Notes under the pieces: generated by a model | Database searches by the model: none | What the model was told of the DNA's origin: nothing | What the model saw: only the letters and a program-made list of their open reading frames with translations | Source: Sphingobacterium bambusae | GTDB lineage: Bacteria; Bacteroidota; Bacteroidia; Sphingobacteriales; Sphingobacteriaceae | DNA length: 64,000 bases | Direction of reading: 5' to 3' | Assembly (NCBI RefSeq): GCF_033955345.1 | Contig: NZ_CP138332.1 | Span: forward strand, 2,108,001 to 2,172,000 | Position numbers and translations under genes: made by a program | Shown: positions 9,540 through 17,723 of the stretch, piece by piece | How positions within the stretch are numbered: the first letter of the stretch is position 1 | Layout: every line of letters begins with the position of its first letter

Positions 9540-9959
9540 ATGGCAACAAACAGAACTTTTACCATGATCAAGCCAGATGCTGTAGCAAATGGCCATATCG
9601 GAGCAATCTTGAATGATATTATCGCAGGCGGTTTCAAGATCGTAGCAATGAAATACATCCAGCTGACAGCTGAATCGGCAGGTAATTTCTACGCGGTACA
9701 CAAGGAAAGACCTTTCTATGCTGACTTGGTATCATTTATGACTTCTGGACCTATCGTGGCAGCGATTTTAGAAAAAGATAATGCGGTAGAAGACTTCCGT
9801 ACGTTGATTGGAGCTACTGATCCTAAGAAAGCAGAAGAAGGAACAATTCGCAACAAATATGCAGAATCTATTGAGGCTAATGCCGTACACGGGTCTGACT
9901 CGGACGAAAATGCAGAAATCGAAGGTAACTTCTACTTCTCTCAATTCGAGCGTTTCTAG
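9540..9959 (+). CDS. ndk: Nucleoside diphosphate kinase
   Basis: A 139-residue cytoplasmic enzyme that transfers the gamma-phosphate of ATP to NDPs. The family signature NAVHGSDS places the phospho-accepting His at residue 117, and FTMIKPDAV at the N terminus is the conserved beta-strand with the phosphate-binding Lys. Full length and no anomalies. It is monocistronic: its own -7 element upstream, and a long bidirectional terminator 14 bp after the stop. Confidence 0.99.
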   Translation: MATNRTFTMIKPDAVANGHIGAILNDIIAGGFKIVAMKYIQLTAESAGNFYAVHKERPFYADLVSFMTSGPIVAAILEKDNAVEDFRTLIGATDPKKAEEGTIRNKYAESIEANAVHGSDSDENAEIEGNFYFSQFERF

Positions 9960-9973
9960 CATCTAGCAAATAG

Positions 9974-10019
9974 CCTGAACAATAAAGGTCGGAAGAAATT
10001 CCGACCTTTATTGTTCAGG
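9974..10019. terminator. Bidirectional terminator between ndk and ybeY
   Basis: A perfect 21-bp stem (9974-9994 with 9999-10019) closes a GAAA loop. It has internal AAAGGTCGGAA and TTCCGACCTTT arms and a T/A-rich flank on both sides. It can end transcription of both convergent genes. Confidence 0.85.
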
Positions 10020-10046
10020 AAAACAGACGCACTATCCCCGCTACTC

Positions 10047-10481
10047 TTAGAATCCTCGTTTTCCAAGGTATTCATTTTCTTTCTTCGTCATCAGCTCCTT
10101 GTCTTCCTTTTTCTTATCGTGGAAACCACAAAGGTGAAGCACACCATGGATAATAACACGATGTAATTCGTCGCGTTCAGAAACGGCAAACTTTGCGGCG
10201 TTCTCTGTGGTTCTTTCAACCGATATAAAAATGTCTCCAGCGATAACATCCTCCTGCTCGGAGGAATCGAAGGTCACAATATCGGTGTAGGTGTCATGAT
10301 CCAAATATTCCTTATTTATTTCCAGCAGATAAGCGTCAGAGCATAAAATAAAATTGAGTTCGCCAATTCGTTTGAAGCCCTCTGCCTTGATCGTTTCGCC
10401 GATCCATTGGCGAAGTTTCTGCTTATCTTTTAATGGGTACGCAATGTCTTCGTTGAAGAACAAAATATCTTTCAATGCCAT
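10047..10481 (-). CDS. ybeY: Endoribonuclease YbeY (rRNA maturation)
   Basis: A 144-residue metal-dependent RNase used in 16S rRNA 3' maturation and ribosome quality control. The diagnostic zinc motif H-x3-H-x5-H appears as HGVLHLCGFHD near residues 111-121, preceded by the conserved TDIVTFDSSE and GDIFIS segments. The length is typical. It starts 3 bp after the ruvX stop, so the two are probably cotranscribed. Confidence 0.97.
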   Translation of the reverse strand: MALKDILFFNEDIAYPLKDKQKLRQWIGETIKAEGFKRIGELNFILCSDAYLLEINKEYLDHDTYTDIVTFDSSEQEDVIAGDIFISVERTTENAAKFAVSERDELHRVIIHGVLHLCGFHDKKKEDKELMTKKENEYLGKRGF

Positions 10482-10484
10482 CAG

Positions 10485-10895
10485 TTAAAATTTAGTTTCC
10501 ATAAAAGTCTGTAGGATAATGGTTGCTGATACGGTATCCAGCAGTCCCTTTTCCTGACGCTTGCTTTTCTTTTTGCCGCTTTGCGCAATAACGCCTGCTG
10601 CCATTTTAGAGGTAAAGCGCTCATCGACTTCGACCACTTGTATACCCGGAAATGTCTTGCGAAGTTTGCGGACAAAACCAGTCACATGCTGCGCCGATTC
10701 TGAAGCCGACCCATCCATTTGTAGGGGTTTGCCTACCACAAAAGTCTCCACCTGCTCGGTAGCGAGATATGCGGATAGAAAATCCCAAATCTTTTCCGGG
10801 TGCACCGTTGTCAATGCCGTTGCAATAATCTGCAACGGGTCTGTCACGGCAATACCGATCCTTTTGGTACCATAATCAAATGCCATTATGCGCAT
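10485..10895 (-). CDS. ruvX: RuvX/YqgF family putative Holliday junction resolvase / pre-16S nuclease
   Basis: A 136-residue RNase H-like protein. I place the start at the Met at 10893-10895 (MRIMAFDYGTKRIGIAVTDP); a longer frame would begin upstream of the -7 element at 10915-10922. The DYGTKRIG strand, VVGKPLQMDG and VDERFTS (catalytic acidic residues) are intact. The family is implicated in 16S rRNA 5' processing. The gene is cotranscribed with ybeY, which fits a shared role in rRNA maturation. Confidence 0.95.
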   Translation of the reverse strand: MRIMAFDYGTKRIGIAVTDPLQIIATALTTVHPEKIWDFLSAYLATEQVETFVVGKPLQMDGSASESAQHVTGFVRKLRKTFPGIQVVEVDERFTSKMAAGVIAQSGKKKSKRQEKGLLDTVSATIILQTFMETKF

Positions 10896-10914
10896 AGCAG
10901 GAGTTCTTTTGGTA

Positions 10915-10922
10915 CAAAAATA
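10915..10922 (-). promoter_or_regulatory. -7 promoter element of ruvX-ybeY
   Basis: On the minus strand this reads TATTTTTG, a match to TAnnTTTG, about 20 bp before the chosen ruvX start. It supports the shorter start. Confidence 0.45.
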
Positions 10923-10969
10923 CGATTCCGAATGCAGCATGCGGCTACGGGAAGCAAATAAAAAATCTA

Positions 10970-10977
10970 TATATTTG
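10970..10977 (+). promoter_or_regulatory. -7 promoter element of the deformylase-fusion gene
   Basis: TATATTTG matches TAnnTTTG and ends 18 bp before the ATG at 10996. No convincing -33 element is seen. Confidence 0.45.
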
Positions 10978-10995
10978 ATAGATTAAAAAAAAGCA

Positions 10996-12222
10996 ATGAA
11001 ATATACCCTTTATTTGGTTTTACTTTTGCTGGGCACGAAACTGAGCTTCGGACAAAGTTACCAGCAACACATTGAGGATTTTAGAAAGCAACAACTAACG
11101 AGCTTGTCTCAACAAGCTAAAGGCCCTATTGCCCAGCATAACCTCCAATTTTTGGCGTACTACCAGCCCGATGAATCATTCAAAGTACAGGCTACGGTGG
11201 AGAATCTCTACAATGAACCTAGCTTCCGTATGCCCACATCAGATGGCACAAGCAAGGAGTTCAAGCGCTTCGCATGGGTACATTTTACATTAAAAGGCCA
11301 ACAATTCAGCTTGCCTATTTACGAAAATGTCAGCCTGTTTCAGTCAAATGTACAGTCATCCTATCTATTTTTTCCTATATTAGATAAAACGACCGGCGAA
11401 GCGACGTATGAAAGTGGGCGCTATATCGATGTAAAGAAGCAAGATATCGTTGACGGCAAATTGACCATTGATTTTAACAAGGCGTATAATCCGTACTGCG
11501 CTTACAGTTCGGGATACCGATGTCCACAGCCCCCAAAAGAGAATTACCTAGCAATCGCTATCGAAGCCGGCGAAAAAAAATACACAGGACCCAAAAATCA
11601 ACGCGAACAGGACAGTAGCATGGCGAAGAATTTCACAGATAAAGAAAAGAAGCTGATAACGGCGGGCAAAGCCAACGAAAAGATGTATGTTTTACAGACG
11701 ACAGTGAAACGTGATTCCCTTATTTTGCGTACACAGTCTGATGATATCAAACATGACGACCCCAGCTTACCGCTCCTGATGTCAAGGATGTTGGCCACCG
11801 TGCACGATCCGTCCCATCCGGGAGTAGGCATTGCCGCACCACAAGTCGGTGTAAACAAAAACCTAATATGGGTGCAACGCTTTGACAAGACGGCGCAGCC
11901 TTTCGAAGTGTATATCAATCCTAAAATAATCTGGCGGTCAAAGCTTTTACGTAAGGGCGCTGAAGGATGCTTATCCATTCCCGATCGTAAAGAAGACGTC
12001 ATCCGGAATTATAGCATCAAATTGCAATATGTGGACAGGAAAAGTGGAAAAACCGTTGAAGAACTCGTCGAGGGATTCTCCGCAGTGATTTTCCAACATG
12101 AGGTAGATCATCTCTATGGAATCCTCTACCCTGATCGGTTAGAAGAGCAGCAAACAAAAGAAAATGTTCTACTCAATGAGCATATTCAATTTTATTCGGA
12201 GAAAGGAAGTATTGTTCCATAG
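10996..12222 (+). CDS. Exported DUF1684-peptide deformylase fusion
   Basis: A 408-residue two-domain protein. Residues 1-19 (MKYTLYLVLLLLGTKLSFG) look like a Sec signal peptide. About 25-200 is a DUF1684 domain, recognised by GRYIDV, DGKLTIDFNKAYNPYCAY and YRCPQPPKENYLAIAIEAGE. About 245-395 is a peptide deformylase with all three metal/active-site motifs: GVGIAAPQ (276-283), EGCLS (323-327) and HEVDH (368-372). Ordinary Def is about 180-190 residues and cytosolic. The apparent signal peptide implies a periplasmic or membrane-attached enzyme, so its substrate is unclear. It is monocistronic, with a shared bidirectional terminator after the stop. Confidence 0.9.
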   Translation: MKYTLYLVLLLLGTKLSFGQSYQQHIEDFRKQQLTSLSQQAKGPIAQHNLQFLAYYQPDESFKVQATVENLYNEPSFRMPTSDGTSKEFKRFAWVHFTLKGQQFSLPIYENVSLFQSNVQSSYLFFPILDKTTGEATYESGRYIDVKKQDIVDGKLTIDFNKAYNPYCAYSSGYRCPQPPKENYLAIAIEAGEKKYTGPKNQREQDSSMAKNFTDKEKKLITAGKANEKMYVLQTTVKRDSLILRTQSDDIKHDDPSLPLLMSRMLATVHDPSHPGVGIAAPQVGVNKNLIWVQRFDKTAQPFEVYINPKIIWRSKLLRKGAEGCLSIPDRKEDVIRNYSIKLQYVDRKSGKTVEELVEGFSAVIFQHEVDHLYGILYPDRLEEQQTKENVLLNEHIQFYSEKGSIVP

Positions 12223-12226
12223 TCAT

Positions 12227-12264
12227 AAAACAGAAAAAGAGCCGCTTGGCTCTTTTTCTGTTTT
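12227..12264. terminator. Bidirectional terminator
   Basis: A 17-bp perfect stem (12227-12243 with 12248-12264) closes a 4-nt loop, with AAAACAGAAAAAGAGCC and its complement as arms. It has T-rich arms on both strands and serves the convergent deformylase-fusion and glutamine cyclotransferase genes. Confidence 0.85.
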
Positions 12265-13321
12265 AACGCGCTACGACATTTATCTCGTACAGTTTATCCC
12301 ATTGTTTTCCGGTCACCAATAGCCTTTTGTTAACGCTATCGTAGGCAATACCGTTTAACTCTTTGTCGGTTTGTGATGCATGACTGTGTAAACCCATCAG
12401 ATTAAGTTGTCCCTCAATAGCTCCACTGTTCGGATCAATAATGACAATGATATCTTTCCCATAGACATTTGCATAAACCTTACCATCGATAAATTCCAAT
12501 TCATTTAAGGAATCCTGCGGTCCTTCGCTCCCATATACAGCAACCATCCCTATCTCTTGAAAGCTTGTTGGATCTATAAAATATAGCTTGTTCGACCCAT
12601 CTGATTTGATAAGGCGAGTTCCATCGTAGCAAAGCCCCCAACCTTCCTTACTATTCTGATAGGAAAAAGAAGAAACTTGCTCGAAAGAAGTCTTATTCAA
12701 AACGAAGCCTTCATTGTTCAACCAAGTGAGCATAATAATGTTGCTGCCGACAATGGTCATGCCTTCCCCAAAATAGTCTTGTCCGTTGGCGCTCTTTCCT
12801 ACGAATTCCTTTTTTTGCAATACTTCGCCTGTCTTCAGGTTCACGCGGCGAATCGATGATATCAGCTGGTTTCCCGCACCTGTTGATTCATACAATACAC
12901 CATTATTATACTCCAATCCTTGGGTAAACGCCTCGGTATCGTGCGGATACTCGTTAATTTTCTCAAAGGTATATTGCCGTGGAGACTCTGGCACAATAGT
13001 AACGTTGCTGTAAGCAACATCTTCCTTGCCAGCTTTGTAGACCTTTGCCACTAAATTTCGAGCCCCTAGACCGATGGATTCAGTGTCCAAGGTTACCATG
13101 GAAGTATCTTGTTTGCGGTCAATTACCTCTCCGTCTATTGCGTATACAACAGAATCAATCGTGGTATCCGGGAAATGCATGCGTACGGCAACCTTTTGCC
13201 CAAGCACAATAGTTTCTCCAGATTTCGGAGACAAAAATTCGAATTTACCCTGCTGGGATTTACACCCCGCGAACAACAAGGTGCCTATTGCGATTACACT
13301 TGCAAGCTGATTTATTTTCAT
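12263..13321 (-). CDS. Glutaminyl-peptide cyclotransferase (glutamine cyclotransferase) lipoprotein
   Basis: A 352-residue protein with a lipobox (TLLFAGC, Cys19), an N-terminal Ig-like segment (about 27-110), then a five-bladed beta-propeller of the plant-type glutamine cyclotransferase family. Key stretches are AFTQGLEYNNGVLYESTG, YFGEGMTIV, GWGLCYDGTRLIKSDGS and LNELEFIDGKVYANV. The family converts N-terminal Gln to pyroglutamate on exported peptides. It lies 7 bp downstream of yraN in a minus-strand run with dnaG. The membrane-anchored location fits modification of secreted proteins. Confidence 0.92.
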   Translation of the reverse strand: MKINQLASVIAIGTLLFAGCKSQQGKFEFLSPKSGETIVLGQKVAVRMHFPDTTIDSVVYAIDGEVIDRKQDTSMVTLDTESIGLGARNLVAKVYKAGKEDVAYSNVTIVPESPRQYTFEKINEYPHDTEAFTQGLEYNNGVLYESTGAGNQLISSIRRVNLKTGEVLQKKEFVGKSANGQDYFGEGMTIVGSNIIMLTWLNNEGFVLNKTSFEQVSSFSYQNSKEGWGLCYDGTRLIKSDGSNKLYFIDPTSFQEIGMVAVYGSEGPQDSLNELEFIDGKVYANVYGKDIIVIIDPNSGAIEGQLNLMGLHSHASQTDKELNGIAYDSVNKRLLVTGKQWDKLYEINVVAR

Positions 13322-13328
13322 GTTTTAT

Positions 13329-13685
13329 CTAATTACTCCAAAAAGCATCTTTAATTACTTCAATATGGTTCTTTTGCCCTAAATATACGGAAACGATGTC
13401 AAAACGAATCTCTCCTTCATGTTCCGAAACATACAGATAGGCATCTGCTGCTCGGATTAATAATTGCTGTTTTCTATGGTCTACGAAGGTATCTGGCTCA
13501 CCAAATAGCGTAGATGTTCGTGCTTTGACTTCCACGAAAACCAGGGTATCGCCATCCTTCGCTATAATATCGATTTCACAATACTTATCCCGCCAGTTGG
13601 TCGTAACAATAACGTATCCTTGACTCTTCAGGAAATCGGCGGCCATTGCTTCGCCCCTTTTACCGTCTTCTAAGTGTTTCGCCAT
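13329..13685 (-). CDS. yraN: YraN family putative endonuclease (UPF0102)
   Basis: A 118-residue protein with a restriction-endonuclease-like core: GEAMAADFLKSQGY, then the catalytic pattern CEIDIIAKDGDTLVFVEVKAR (Asp, and Glu-x-Lys). The biological role of the family is not settled. It follows dnaG by 3 bp and precedes the cyclotransferase by 7 bp, so it is part of one transcription unit. Confidence 0.93.
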   Translation of the reverse strand: MAKHLEDGKRGEAMAADFLKSQGYVIVTTNWRDKYCEIDIIAKDGDTLVFVEVKARTSTLFGEPDTFVDHRKQQLLIRAADAYLYVSEHEGEIRFDIVSVYLGQKNHIEVIKDAFWSN

Positions 13686-13688
13686 ATC

Positions 13689-15680
13689 CTATTTCACTAT
13701 AATGTTGCCTAGAAATGTGCCCAACAGTTTTTCTGCTTCCTTCAGCTTTTGGTATTTGGAGAGCAAGATTTCCATATCTTCCGGCGTCGGTCCGGCTTTA
13801 AGCTCCTCCCGGATCTTGAACATCTCGCGTTCTACTTTGCGCTTCTTAATCCGGTAGACCGCTTGAATCGTCAATTCTTTCAGATGCTCGCGCTCTAGAC
13901 TGACATATATCTTCCGTTTGTCGTCGTTCCAGTTGGGGCTCAGTTCATAAGGAGTAGAAACACAGGTAATGGCCAAATCTTGCACGTCCTTATCCTCATG
14001 CGAGAAGAAAAACTTGGCTTCAGGAATTTCGAAATCCTCTGCCTTTTTTTTGAAGACATCGACGATAAATGCGCTAGGTTTATCTTCAAAGCTGATATCA
14101 TCAAGAGCATTCAGTAATAGTGGTGCCACGGGCACGTCACCATCACCCTCCCAAGTAGCAAGCTCAGCACCATAGTTCAGCAATATGCGCACAATCTCAC
14201 GCTCCTGTAAAATCTCCGCCGTAATCACCTGCGGGCTCTCTACCGGAGGGAGGCCAATCTCCGATCGCTCCTGTTCTGTTAAGAAGAAATCTGCCGGCGG
14301 CATATCAAAAGGAGGCATATCCCCAGACGGAGCTTGCTTTGGCTGCGCCTGTTCCTTCCGCTCCTGCGTTTTCGCTTTCTGCAAGCGCATCTTATTGAGC
14401 TCGGTCAATAATACACGCTCTTCAATCTCCAATAAACGGGAACATTGCTGGAGGAATACGGAAACTTTAATTTCATCAGGTATAAGCGCGATACTCTGTA
14501 CCACCTCGCGAATGACCTCTGCTCGCTTAATGGGGTCGCCTCCCGTATCCTTTAACAGGATATTGGTTTTGTAAAAGATAAAATCTTCTTGGTGCTTATC
14601 GATATACTCCTTGAAAGCCGAGGAACCGAAGGTTTGCACATACGAATCGGGGTCATTCCCATCAGGAAAAAGAAGCACCTTCACATTCAGTCCTTCTTCC
14701 AAAAGCATATCTGTTCCGCGCAACGATGCTTTAATCCCCGCCGCATCGCCATCATATAGAATAACGACATTTTTCGTAAAGCGGGCGATCAGTTTAATCT
14801 GTCCTGTCGTTAGGGAGGTCCCTGAGGAGGAGACTACATTTTCGACGCCTGCTTGATGCATAGATATGACATCGGCATATCCTTCCACCAAATAACAGGT
14901 ATCGTTATCCATAATGGCTTTCTTCGCGAAATTTAAGCCGTATAGCACATCCGACTTATGGTATATTTCGCTTTCCGGCGAATTCACATACTTCGGCACG
15001 GATTTCTCCGTCTTCAAGGTTCGCCCACCGAAGCCTATAATACGCCCCGTAAGGTTGTGGATAGGAAAGATTACCCGCCCGCGAAAACGATCGTAAACAC
15101 TGCCATCATCTCGCTCTATGGATAGGCCGATCTCCTTGAGATAGTCCTTGTGAAATCCTGCGGCCACAGCGGCATCTGAAAGAACAGTCCATTGGTCCGG
15201 CGAATAGCCCAAATCAAACTTTTTGATGATCTCTTCCCGATATCCACGCTCCTTAAAGTAGGATAGCCCGATAGATTGTCCTACTTCTGTAGTCCATAGT
15301 TGCTCTTTGAAATACTTTCCAGCCCAACCGCTCAAGACATACAAGCTTTCACGCTTATCTTGTGCTGCCAATTGTGCTGGCGAACGTTGTACCTCCTCAA
15401 TTGGGATACTGTATTTGTCTGCTAGGTACCGAATAGCCTCTGGATAGGAGTACTTCTCGAGTTCCATCACAAACTTGAGTGAATCCCCCCCCACACCACA
15501 GCCAAAGCATTTATAAATCCCTTTGGCAACGGACACATGGAAAGAGGGCGTCTTTTCATTGTGAAACGGGCAATTACCAATCAGAGAGGTACCACGCTTC
15601 TTTAAGTCCACAAAATCACCAACGACCTCCTCAATGCGCGCCGTATCCAATACCTTCTCTATCGTCTCTTTTGTAATCAT
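13689..15680 (-). CDS. dnaG: DNA primase
   Basis: A 663-residue replicative primase. An N-terminal zinc finger (CPFHNEKTPSFH ... CFGCG, about residues 37-65) is followed by the catalytic core with GRVIFPIHNLTGRIIGFGGR and the Toprim motifs LVEGYADVIS (near 265) and LYDGDAAG (near 310). The C-terminal part is less conserved, as expected for the helicase-interacting region. The length is typical for Bacteroidota. It is translated just ahead of yraN. Confidence 0.98.
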   Translation of the reverse strand: MITKETIEKVLDTARIEEVVGDFVDLKKRGTSLIGNCPFHNEKTPSFHVSVAKGIYKCFGCGVGGDSLKFVMELEKYSYPEAIRYLADKYSIPIEEVQRSPAQLAAQDKRESLYVLSGWAGKYFKEQLWTTEVGQSIGLSYFKERGYREEIIKKFDLGYSPDQWTVLSDAAVAAGFHKDYLKEIGLSIERDDGSVYDRFRGRVIFPIHNLTGRIIGFGGRTLKTEKSVPKYVNSPESEIYHKSDVLYGLNFAKKAIMDNDTCYLVEGYADVISMHQAGVENVVSSSGTSLTTGQIKLIARFTKNVVILYDGDAAGIKASLRGTDMLLEEGLNVKVLLFPDGNDPDSYVQTFGSSAFKEYIDKHQEDFIFYKTNILLKDTGGDPIKRAEVIREVVQSIALIPDEIKVSVFLQQCSRLLEIEERVLLTELNKMRLQKAKTQERKEQAQPKQAPSGDMPPFDMPPADFFLTEQERSEIGLPPVESPQVITAEILQEREIVRILLNYGAELATWEGDGDVPVAPLLLNALDDISFEDKPSAFIVDVFKKKAEDFEIPEAKFFFSHEDKDVQDLAITCVSTPYELSPNWNDDKRKIYVSLEREHLKELTIQAVYRIKKRKVEREMFKIREELKAGPTPEDMEILLSKYQKLKEAEKLLGTFLGNIIVK

Positions 15681-15782
15681 GAGCTACTACTTAACCCTCT
15701 CCGAAATACTATTGTATGAAATCACCTATTAAATTAAAAGCAAGTTACACAGATCGTCAGTAAAATGCAACACTGTATTAGC

Positions 15783-16322
15783 TTAACTCAAGTAGCTATT
15801 AGGAGGGATAATGGTATAAGGGGCGATAGAAATTTCGCTTTCCAACACGCTATTTGCACCTATTTCCACTCCTTCGCCAATCAATACATTCGCCCCGATG
15901 TGCACATTGGCTCCAATATTCACAAAATCTTCGATGATGCTATTACTATGTATAACAGCCCCAGCATCGATCAGTACCTGTCGTCCCACTTGTACGTCTG
16001 GCATCAACACCGCTTTCGCAAAAACCACCGTACCCGATTCTATTTCAGCATGTGCTGATACCGTAGCATCCGGATGAACCAATACGGGAAAATCGCGTGC
16101 ACCTAAGTCTTGGAATGTTCGTTGACGTAGCCCTGCATTTCGAATCGCTAACACATATGCCGATGTAGGATCGTACTGATGGTTGAGTTCTACCGTATAA
16201 TCCAATACGGTATCCAACAGCAGCGATTTATCAATACAGCCTTTTATATCTATTCCCAACCGTTCGATCAGATCAATTGTCATCTTCGCCTGTGCCGTTG
16301 CACCGTAAACATATATAGCCAT
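15783..16322 (-). CDS. PglD/NeuD-like sugar acyltransferase (left-handed beta-helix)
   Basis: A 179-residue protein if started at the Met at 16320-16322 (MAIYVYGATAQAK); a seven-residue longer start is possible. The N-terminal Rossmann-like part starts with VYGATAQAKM. The C-terminal hexapeptide-repeat helix runs from about HPDATVSAHAEIESGTVVFA to IGANSVLESEIS. Family members acetylate amino-sugar nucleotides for glycan synthesis. Here no polysaccharide genes are adjacent: dnaG is about 100 bp downstream and a repeat-rich gap lies upstream. The specific substrate is unknown. Confidence 0.8.
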   Translation of the reverse strand: MAIYVYGATAQAKMTIDLIERLGIDIKGCIDKSLLLDTVLDYTVELNHQYDPTSAYVLAIRNAGLRQRTFQDLGARDFPVLVHPDATVSAHAEIESGTVVFAKAVLMPDVQVGRQVLIDAGAVIHSNSIIEDFVNIGANVHIGANVLIGEGVEIGANSVLESEISIAPYTIIPPNSYLS

Positions 16323-16508
16323 AGCAACAAAGGTAGCAAACAAACCGAATTCCGCACAGCAGACACACTGCGAACAACATCTTAAAAAGGTAAAAATTCA
16401 AAAAAAACTAGAGGCGCCTTTAGGTTCCCGAAGGACTTGTCAACAAAGCGCAAGCCTTCTTTAGCCTACCGTACTCCAGCTTCGGAAAACAACACAATAA
16501 AGTCCAAG

Positions 16509-16725
16509 ATCAACGAGCTTTCCTCCAACCTCGGTAAGGCAACGATGGCTATCAAAATAATTTCCTTATCCATCAATATCTGGTCAACAGTCATCAACGT
16601 CTCCTTACCAAACATCAGTGTTCCATTCTACAACATCAGTAAAGCTTTGTAGAACATCAATCTTGATGCCTTAAAGATCAATGTTACATTGTTGAACATC
16701 AACGTCGATCCGCCGCAGATCAACC
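16509..16725. repeat. 21-bp tandem periodic array
   Basis: Ten consecutive 21-nt units (16509, 16530, 16551, 16572, 16593, 16614, 16635, 16656, 16677, 16698) plus a partial eleventh at 16719. Nine of the ten begin ATCA, as does the partial one; the second begins CTCG. Several units end in AAC. The remainder of each unit is divergent. The array runs directly into a 24-nt palindrome. The fixed period equals seven codons. There are no conserved repeats separated by spacers, so this is not CRISPR. Confidence 0.75.
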
Positions 16726-16749
16726 AACGAATGCTACGTAGCATTCGTT
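16726..16749. repeat. Perfect 24-nt palindrome, copy 1
   Basis: The sequence is symmetrical about the CG at 16737-16738, with core GAATGCTACGTAGCATTC. It closes the 21-bp array. The same core recurs at 17105-17126. Confidence 0.8.
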
Positions 16750-17104
16750 AGCCGACAATGCAATTAACTATAACAACACCCACCTTCCCCAAACAAAAGG
16801 TTGTCACAAACATTTTGTAAGATTGCTAAGAGATGCTGAAGAACGCCAACGGCGCACAGTCGTCTGTTTTCCCGACATTGAAGCACGTCTTTGTCCGTTT
16901 GATGCACAAATGAATAACTGATGTCTATGAAGGTGCAATAAAGACATCCGTCAAACAAAACCTGATGCTACGCAAGCAGATTCTGTTGTTCTCCGATACG
17001 GAAAAAACACCTGCGGAAGAGAACCGAACATCTTACAACAGGAAGAAAACAGGTGAAGAAGAGTTTCTGAAGCCCATCAAAGGAAAGTATTCACTTGCCG
17101 ATAA

Positions 17105-17126
17105 GCGAATGCTACGTAGCATTCGC
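17105..17126. repeat. Perfect 22-nt palindrome, copy 2
   Basis: Same core (GAATGCTACGTAGCATTC) as the copy 379 bp upstream, symmetrical about 17115-17116. Flanks differ, so the duplicated unit is essentially the palindrome itself. Confidence 0.8.
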
Positions 17127-17269
17127 AGCTTGGGGAATGCCAAAAAGTGTATCGCAGACTCCCTGAAGGCCGTTTTGTTAATTGGAAGTAGTGCGTATTG
17201 GGTAATACTTAATGCGTGTTTCCAGCTGGTTAGAAAACAGAAGAGGTTGTCCAAAAAGCAACTACCTTT

Positions 17270-17378
17270 CGTCATTGCGAGAAGGAGGAACGACTGCGAA
17301 GCAATCTTAGAAAATAAAATGCAGATTGGTTTCCTACGGAGCTGCCTCCCTCGTTCGTCATACTTCCTCTCAATGACG
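17270..17378. repeat. REP-like element with imperfect inverted ends
   Basis: The left end CGTCATTGCGAG (17270-17281) faces the right end CTCTCAATGACG (17367-17378), with further partly matching sequence inside (GGAACGACTGCGAAGCAATC on the left). This resembles the dispersed palindromic elements common in Bacteroidota genomes. No transposase is encoded. Confidence 0.55.
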
Positions 17379-17540
17379 CATGTTTTGATCAATTATCTTT
17401 TTGGACAGGAGCCTCGTTTAAAGTTATCCGTCAGTAGCCGGACTACTCTCCCATCCGCCAGCTGGCGGACAATATCTCGGTAGTGCGTAATGCGTATTGA
17501 GTAATGCGAACTAGATGGCGTGTAAAACACAAAAACAAAA

Positions 17541-17566
17541 GGCCCCTCCAGTTTCCTGAAGGGGCC
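17541..17566 (-). terminator. Second rrn terminator copy
   Basis: GGCCCCT and AGGGGCC arms form a strong stem; on the minus strand it is followed by TTTTG and TTTTTG. It is a duplicate of the terminator right after 5S. Confidence 0.75.
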
Positions 17567-17688
17567 TCGTTTAAAATTATCCGTCAGTAGCCGGACTACA
17601 CTCCCATCCGCCAGCTGGCGGACAATATCTTGGTAGTGCGTAATGCGTATAGGGTAATGCGAAATTAGATGGCGTGTAAAACACAAAA

Positions 17689-17713
17689 GCCCCTCCAGTT
17701 TCCTGAAGGGGCC
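17689..17713 (-). terminator. rrn operon terminator
   Basis: A stem of AGGGGC/GCCCCT type immediately downstream of 5S, followed on the minus strand by a T-rich tract. It is near-identical to the copy at 17541-17566. Confidence 0.75.
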
Positions 17714-17723
17714 TCGTTTAAAA

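Larger units (their letters stand above)
16410..17483 (+). pseudogene. Possible decayed ORF kept in one frame across about 1 kb
   Basis: In one plus-strand frame, codons can be read from about 16410 to 17483 with five stops (16650, 16749, 16818, 16827, 16911) and no frameshift. The segment contains the 21-bp array (as heptads starting Ile-Asn or Ile-Ser) and stretches such as SVKQNLMLRKQILLFSD and EEEFLKPIKGKYSLADK. The last part enters a REP-like element and 5S-tail repeats and is surely not protein. I do not recognise a family. It could be a pseudogene of a heptad-repeat protein, or simply noncoding DNA. Confidence 0.3.
17393..17723 (-). repeat. Two tandem remnants of the 5S rRNA tail plus spacer
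   Basis: Two imperfect copies (about 147-153 bp period) lie after the 5S gene in the direction of transcription. Each repeats the 5S 3' end in degenerate form (minus strand GGATGGGAGAGTAG versus GGTGGGAGAGTAGG in the real gene), then TTTAAACGAGGC, and the first also has the terminator. Each carries an extra 16-nt palindrome TCCGCCAGCTGGCGGA (17454-17469 and 17607-17622) and a GTAGTGCGTAATGCG stretch. The rest of the 5S gene is missing from both. Confidence 0.7.

Noticed and set aside
16509..16725. CRISPR-like array
   Set aside because: Only about four bases per 21-nt unit are conserved, there are no alternating repeats and spacers, and no cas genes are present.
16965..17483. A 172-codon plus-strand frame as an intact gene
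   Set aside because: It runs through the palindrome, the REP-like element and the 5S-tail repeat. Only its first part may be remnant coding sequence.
16344..17723. Insertion sequence or prophage remnant
   Set aside because: No transposase, integrase or phage-like protein and no terminal inverted repeats with target duplication could be found around the repeat-rich gap.
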